From Hyparrhenia diplandra (Eukaryota > Streptophyta > Magnoliopsida > Poales > Poaceae): 64,000 nt of DNA. The notes beneath the pieces are model-generated. The model was not told the origin of the DNA. It made no database searches and worked only from the letters and a program-made list of their open reading frames with translations. The DNA lies in contig JADLZK010001918.1 of the NCBI GenBank assembly GCA_015847255.1, forward strand, positions 1,984,001-2,048,000, written 5' to 3'. Within the stretch, counting starts at the first letter, position 1. Each line of letters opens with the position of its first letter. Shown piece after piece: positions 59,641-64,000 of this stretch. A program made the translations under genes and the position numbers.

Positions 59641-60906
59641 CATCACAATAAACATATTTCAACCCCTACAAGAAAAAAAATTGCGATGCTCGACACTTGC
59701 AATTTGCATTGTTCATGGTTGCAATTAATCAACCGAATGATTTATTTGTGTTGTTTTAACACAAAGATTAATAGGAACACAAAGCACTAAAACTACTGTG
59801 AGAAGAACATCATACAAAAGAACTAAGTAGCACAAAAGACAATTGTTTCCTTGACCGTTAGCAAGTATACTTTTGACAACTACTATAACCTGCTGGTGCT
59901 ATTCCTAACACATGAAATGTGTAGTCTGTATAATTAAGCACACAATTCTATATAACACAGACTGCAGAAAATGCAAAACATATTTTAGATGACAAGGAAA
60001 GGTAGAGGCCCTCAGAAAATTTGAATTGTTCAAATACTTTTATGCAAGCATCAACTTTTAGTTGTTTACAGTATTATTTTTCGCAGCCTATAGGTGTCAA
60101 GCAGATTTGAAAAAAGATGTAAAAGCTGGAACTAGGCGACAGTGGTACCGTGGAATATTACCTGCAGAAAACATAGGAACAAAATCCAATCAGGCTTTCC
60201 TCTCTCACAAACCGGTACAGATTTACCACAAACACCCAGTCCCAAGCGCACTTGGATTAGGATGCATTGGAAGCCACCTGCTTAGAGCAACAGAGCAAGA
60301 GCAAAAAAGTAAGAGGACAGAGGACAAAAAAGAAAAATGGGTTAGCACAAATCACAAAGAGATTACTATGCACCAAAGAAAAGGGAATGAATCAAAAATT
60401 AGAACCTGGATAGGAAAGTTACAAGCACATTATCATTGTTGGAGTTAACACACTACAGAATCTGCAGTGGCACAGTTGTGTATCATCTTCAAATATTACA
60501 AAACAAGAATATAAAAATTGCACATTTCAAATAGTGCAAATACTACATATTGTTATTGCAATTATACTTTGTATATAAATACATAAATACTTTATATATA
60601 AAAATGGGTTAATTTCTCTGTGGCTCGGCGTCGAACATAGAATCCTCGATGTTTGCTCGTATCACGTGCCGTTAGTGTATTACAAAAATAATTTGTTGGC
60701 TGCTTGGTGGCAGTGCCTAACTCAGCAGGCAAAAATGCCTGCAAAGTTAACCAAACAAAAAAAGTTTGTTAGATTAAATAAAACAGAAATGTATAAACGG
60801 ACAGGAAAAGATGAGAAAGTTCATTACTGGCCTGAGTGGCTGCAGGTCATCTGTTAATACACCTCATTTGTCTAAGCATCAGCCTAAAGAAGAAATGCAG
60901 TAGACC
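59641..60906. other. Intergenic DNA, no gene recognised
   Basis: AT-rich, with a 128-codon frame at 60,062-60,448 that lacks family character. A palindrome of TTGCAC and GTGCAA arms lies at 60,518-60,539 and has a twin at 62,154-62,175. Confidence 0.4.
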
Positions 60907-61218
60907 TCAGGATATGGGCCCAGCTTGGACAGACAGGCGCTCAAGGAGGAGTGAACCAAGGCCAGAACCCACCAACAACAACATTGAAGACCACGAGGCC
61001 CTGCAGTTGTTAGCAGCATCCTCCTTGTGGCTGTTAAGCTGCTCAGGGTGGAAGAGCTGGCGGTGCGTGCCAGTGCGCACCTCGTCGATCACAGTGGGCT
61101 CAAGATCAACGAAGATTGCACGGGGCACATGATTCCCTGCACCAGTCTGGCTGAAGAAGGTGCCGAAGGTGTCATCATCGTGTCTCATAGTCTTGTCTCT
61201 AGGCACTTGGCCATCAGG
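60907..61218 (-). pseudogene. Alpha-tubulin fragment with internal deletion
   Basis: On the minus strand after the acceptor CTATGCAG the sequence reads PDGQVPRDKT, DDDTFGTFFSQTGAG, VPRAIFVDLEPTVIDEVRTG, QLFHPEQL, KEDAANN. This is the second-exon start of plant alpha-tubulin. After AANN (about 61,008) the reading jumps by about 29 residues to LQGLVVFNVV, then, with shifts, SGLGSLLLERLSV. Alpha-tubulin builds microtubules. This fragment lacks exon 1 and the C-terminal half and carries substitutions at conserved sites (for example H for Y after TG). It is a dead copy. Confidence 0.85.
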
Positions 61219-61560
61219 CTGCATAGAGCAAAAATGTGTTAGATATACACAGTAAGAACTTGATTCATTAAACAATAGGTGAATTCAATCAGCTCCTAGA
61301 TGACAACAGAAACAACTGCAATCACCCAGCCCATTCACATGTTCCGATTTTGGACAAAAGGGATCCCTAATCTAAAGAATCATAGAAAAACAAAGGAGAT
61401 GCTAAATTTCAGGAGAAAAAAAAAAAAACCTTGGATTTCGGCGAAGATCCTACCCATAGGATCTAAAATGGACTTTCCAGATCAGATCAGCATTGTTTAT
61501 CTTCTTCCTCTCGCCACCCTCTCGTTCCCGCTGCTCATTCGCCACTCACTCCCCCGCCAC
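61219..61560. other. Intron-like or flanking DNA of the tubulin fragment
   Basis: No coding. It includes the short palindrome AGATCCTACCCATAGGATCT (61,446-61,465). Exon 1 of tubulin was not found. Confidence 0.35.
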
Positions 61561-61665
61561 AGCCGCCACCCGCCCCGGGCGCTAGGGTTCGCCCGAGCTC
61601 CGACGAGCTAGGGCCGGGGCCCTAGCTCGCCGGAGCTTTGGTGAACCTAAGCGGGCGGCGCCACC
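61561..61665. repeat. GC-rich inverted repeat
   Basis: The core is CGAGCTAGGGCC (61,604-61,615) and its complement (61,618-61,629) around GG. The arms extend with a few mismatches to about 45 bp each, with CGAACCCTAGCG opposite TGAACCTAAGCG. Both arms look like cereal 5' untranslated sequence (AGGGTTCGCC...). Confidence 0.8.
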
Positions 61666-62662
61666 CTCTTCCCCCACCGAGATCCGAGAGCTTTCTATAG
61701 GAAGGACAAATCATAGAGGGGGGGAGGAGATGCTCACGTTCAAGTAACCAGAGGGAGGGATAGGGTGGAGGAGCCACCGGAGCGGAGGAAGATGACGACG
61801 GGAAGAAGTCGGTTTTTAGTCGCGGTCGCCTAAAATCCAGCCGGGATTTCAGTCGCATGTGGTATAGGAAAAGTGAAAAACAAAAGAAAGCTCTCAATTT
61901 TTTTCTTCATGCTAGCACAATCACAGAGAGAGGGAGGGCCTGCACAATGACAGCACACTAGCATTTAAGAATGTACCTTCATTGAATCAATAGGATACAA
62001 CAGAGGAAGAGAGCACTTGCAAGACCTCCGGCTAAAGAAGACTTCAAAACACTTCCTGTAGACATTTCTCTAGGTGGGGAACAACAACAACAACAGTAGC
62101 AGCTTCAAATCAGAATCACAGGAAACACAACTACAGAAATTCCAAATAACAAATTGCACATTTGAAATAGTGCAACTAGTATTTCTTGATAATGCAATTT
62201 TTACTTATTTAACAAGCATTTAAGATGATCTAGGATGAGTGTTGATATGAAGTATTACAAGGCAGTGTTGCTATATGATACGGTTCACAGACATGGGTAG
62301 TGTTGATATGAAGTATTACAAGCAAGATGGAATCATTAGCTAGCCCTTAGCCCCCCTCCTCACAGATCACAGATTACAAGTAACAGAGCACATAGTCTTG
62401 ATCTACCTTAGCATAGATCACAACTAACAATCTTTTCTATGGAAAAACAAAGACAAAAAATCATGGTGCTTACTAGCACAGATTACAGGTCACTAAGTCA
62501 CAGACCTTGCACTGAGAAAATAACAACTCAGATGTTAACAAATTCACTACTAGTTAACAGTTTTTTTTCCTATGAAAGCACAATCACAGACAAGAAGATA
62601 CAATTTTTCTACTGAAGGACAAATCACAATTATTTATGCATAAGTACATACAAGGAATAGCC
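61666..62662. other. Intergenic DNA, no gene recognised
   Basis: GC-rich to about 61,810, then AT-rich. From 62,355 to 62,640 the words CACAGATCACAGAT and variants recur, a simple degenerate repeat. Confidence 0.4.
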
Positions 62663-62665
62663 TAA

Positions 62666-63057
62666 GAGCAACTCCAAGAGAATAGGTAAAACTTTGCATG
62701 TAGTCTATTTTTGAGTTTTTAGGATAAAACATGACCAACAGCTTCGCTATGTCAAATTCCAAAATACCGATTGGGCTACTCCGGCTTTCTCGGTGGCAAG
62801 AGGTGAGCGGACGCCGCTTCCCATCCGCATGGCACTCGGGATTTCTTTGCGGATCTTGCCTTTGCCGCACCACATGCGTGGGCATAGGGACGTCGTCGAG
62901 GAGAGTGATGACGTGGACCGCCTCAAATGCACATAATAGCTTTTAAATTTATACCGAGGCTGCTGTGGAGCTCTAGATTTTTTAGGTTATCTATTTTACA
63001 AATCTTGTATATCTAGGTTTTTAGAGATATATTTTAGAGAGACTCCTGGAGTTTCTC
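62666..63057. mobile_element. Tourist/Harbinger-type MITE
   Basis: Inverted repeats GAGCAACTCCAAGAG and GAGAAACTCCAGGAG (two mismatches), flanked by TAA (62,663-62,665 and 63,058-63,060), the target of PIF/Harbinger elements. 392 bp. A GC-rich interior patch (62,770-62,925) has short frames on both strands but no recognised domain. Confidence 0.8.
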
Positions 63058-63060
63058 TAA

Positions 63061-64000
63061 GTAAGTCGCATCAAAGACCCAACTGACAGACCACTATGTA
63101 TTTGTTACTCCATGTACTTAGCACATGATTAAAATGATTGCACATATTGAGAACCCTAATTGCAGAAATTAGAGTATGCAATCTACTACTATCTAATGTG
63201 CAATAAATAAATTGAAGTATATGCAACACACATATTTAATATATGAGTCACAGATACGTAAGAGCCACAGTAAGAGACATAACCTAAACTTTTCCTTGCT
63301 TTGTGCCATGCTGCGCCCTTGCACAATCAAAAGAGGATGGGGATCCAACACCCACCACTTATTCTTCTATCGCATGACCTCCTCCTCTAAAAAAACAGAT
63401 CATAGATCACAAATCATGAATGGAATGAAGACAAATAGGCAAAGAATTAGGCAAGAATGTACTAAAAAAGGAGCCCTGGGAATTGAACAAAAACCAGAAC
63501 TTGTTTCCATTCAAGGCTAAAAATAGATAACCTAAAAGACTAACTAGGTGCCCGAAAAAGACAGGTATAAAGTTTTCGCCTTCAAATTCCATGATAATTA
63601 ACACAAGGTTGACAGGATGCAGCCATGCGGTATTGACACATTGAAGACTAACTAGGAGTCGGTGTTGTAAGAACAATGCATTCCAAACTAACAAGAAAAG
63701 GACAAAGCTTAGAAGATTATCATTGGCACTTTCGATACAAGCTGGCGATTGTTATAAGACCACAGGAGTCCACAAACCTAGAAGATCTGAAGATATGTGA
63801 GACTAGGGACAATTTACAAAAAAAAAAAATCAATACTACCGCCAAGTAAAATTACAAATATCATCACCTCCTTCAGACCACCCACCCTTCAACAATATAA
63901 TGCATTGTCGAGTACTATTAACGAGAAGAAGAGATAGTGTCTAAGGCACAGGAATTATAAGGCATTTCAGATTCCTCTACAAAATAGCCCACTACTTAGC
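63061..64000. other. Window end, no gene recognised
   Basis: AT-rich. A 95-codon minus-strand frame (63,694-63,407) and a short minus-strand stretch near 63,295-63,375 were inspected and not recognised. Confidence 0.4.

Noticed and set aside
61446..61465. Palindrome AGATCCTACCCATAGGATCT as a regulatory site
   Set aside because: An isolated short palindrome in non-coding DNA, without a repeat elsewhere in the window or a known factor.
62747..62946. Short ORFs on both strands in the Tourist-type MITE
   Set aside because: They lie in a small GC-rich interior patch, without domain or start context. The element is too short for a transposase.

Overview
The window is plant nuclear DNA, almost certainly from a grass and most probably rice or a close relative (Oryza). 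The reasons are the mix of grass-type elements (Stowaway and Tourist MITEs, a Mutator-like MITE, CACTA, Helitrons, Ty3/gypsy and Ty1/copia LTR elements) and the cereal-like gene remnants. I see no intact cellular gene. Nearly every kilobase can be assigned to a transposable element or a broken gene copy, so this looks like a heterochromatic, transposon-nested region. No rRNA, tRNA, CRISPR or prokaryotic feature is visible.

Layout. 1-4,576: 3' part of a decayed autonomous Helitron (Rep plus PIF1-type helicase) with a recognisable 3' terminus lying directly against a (TA)53 microsatellite. 4,683-6,187: AT-rich DNA with a possible CACTA end. 6,188-33,690: a nest. A fragment of an LTR (6,188-6,820) is followed by a Ty3/gypsy LTR split into 6,821-6,860 and 29,040-33,690. 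The split is caused by a minus-strand gypsy element (6,861-29,039), which is itself interrupted in gag by a plus-strand relative (14,003-26,767), which carries an unrelated solo LTR (21,208-24,152). Both related elements encode gag, a retropepsin and then a third ORF resembling ATHILA ORF-1 proteins. Neither has a reverse transcriptase or integrase, so they look like large non-autonomous elements.

33,690-37,120: a left-truncated CACTA transposon on the minus strand (TNP2-type transposase and a GRF-type zinc-finger gene). 37,775-39,816: a poly(A)-tailed retroposon with a 12-bp target duplication and a nested 148-bp hAT-type MITE. 40,407-42,685: a five-exon receptor-like kinase pseudogene with a Mutator-like MITE in intron 1 and a 48-bp LINE scrap at its stop codon. 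43,174-51,025: a complete but degenerate Ty1/copia element with a perfect 5-bp target duplication, interrupted in integrase by a 2.4-kb solo LTR, also with a perfect duplication.

51,306 to the end: a minus-strand Helitron 3' end, an LTR remnant, a LINE 3' end with a perfect 3' hairpin, a SIN3-like co-repressor fragment whose PAH exons are tandemly duplicated, a Stowaway MITE, fragments of pyruvate dehydrogenase E1-alpha and alpha-tubulin on the minus strand, and a Tourist-like MITE. The gene fragments keep intron borders, as expected for DNA-level capture by a Helitron or a similar element, although the carrier is not proven.
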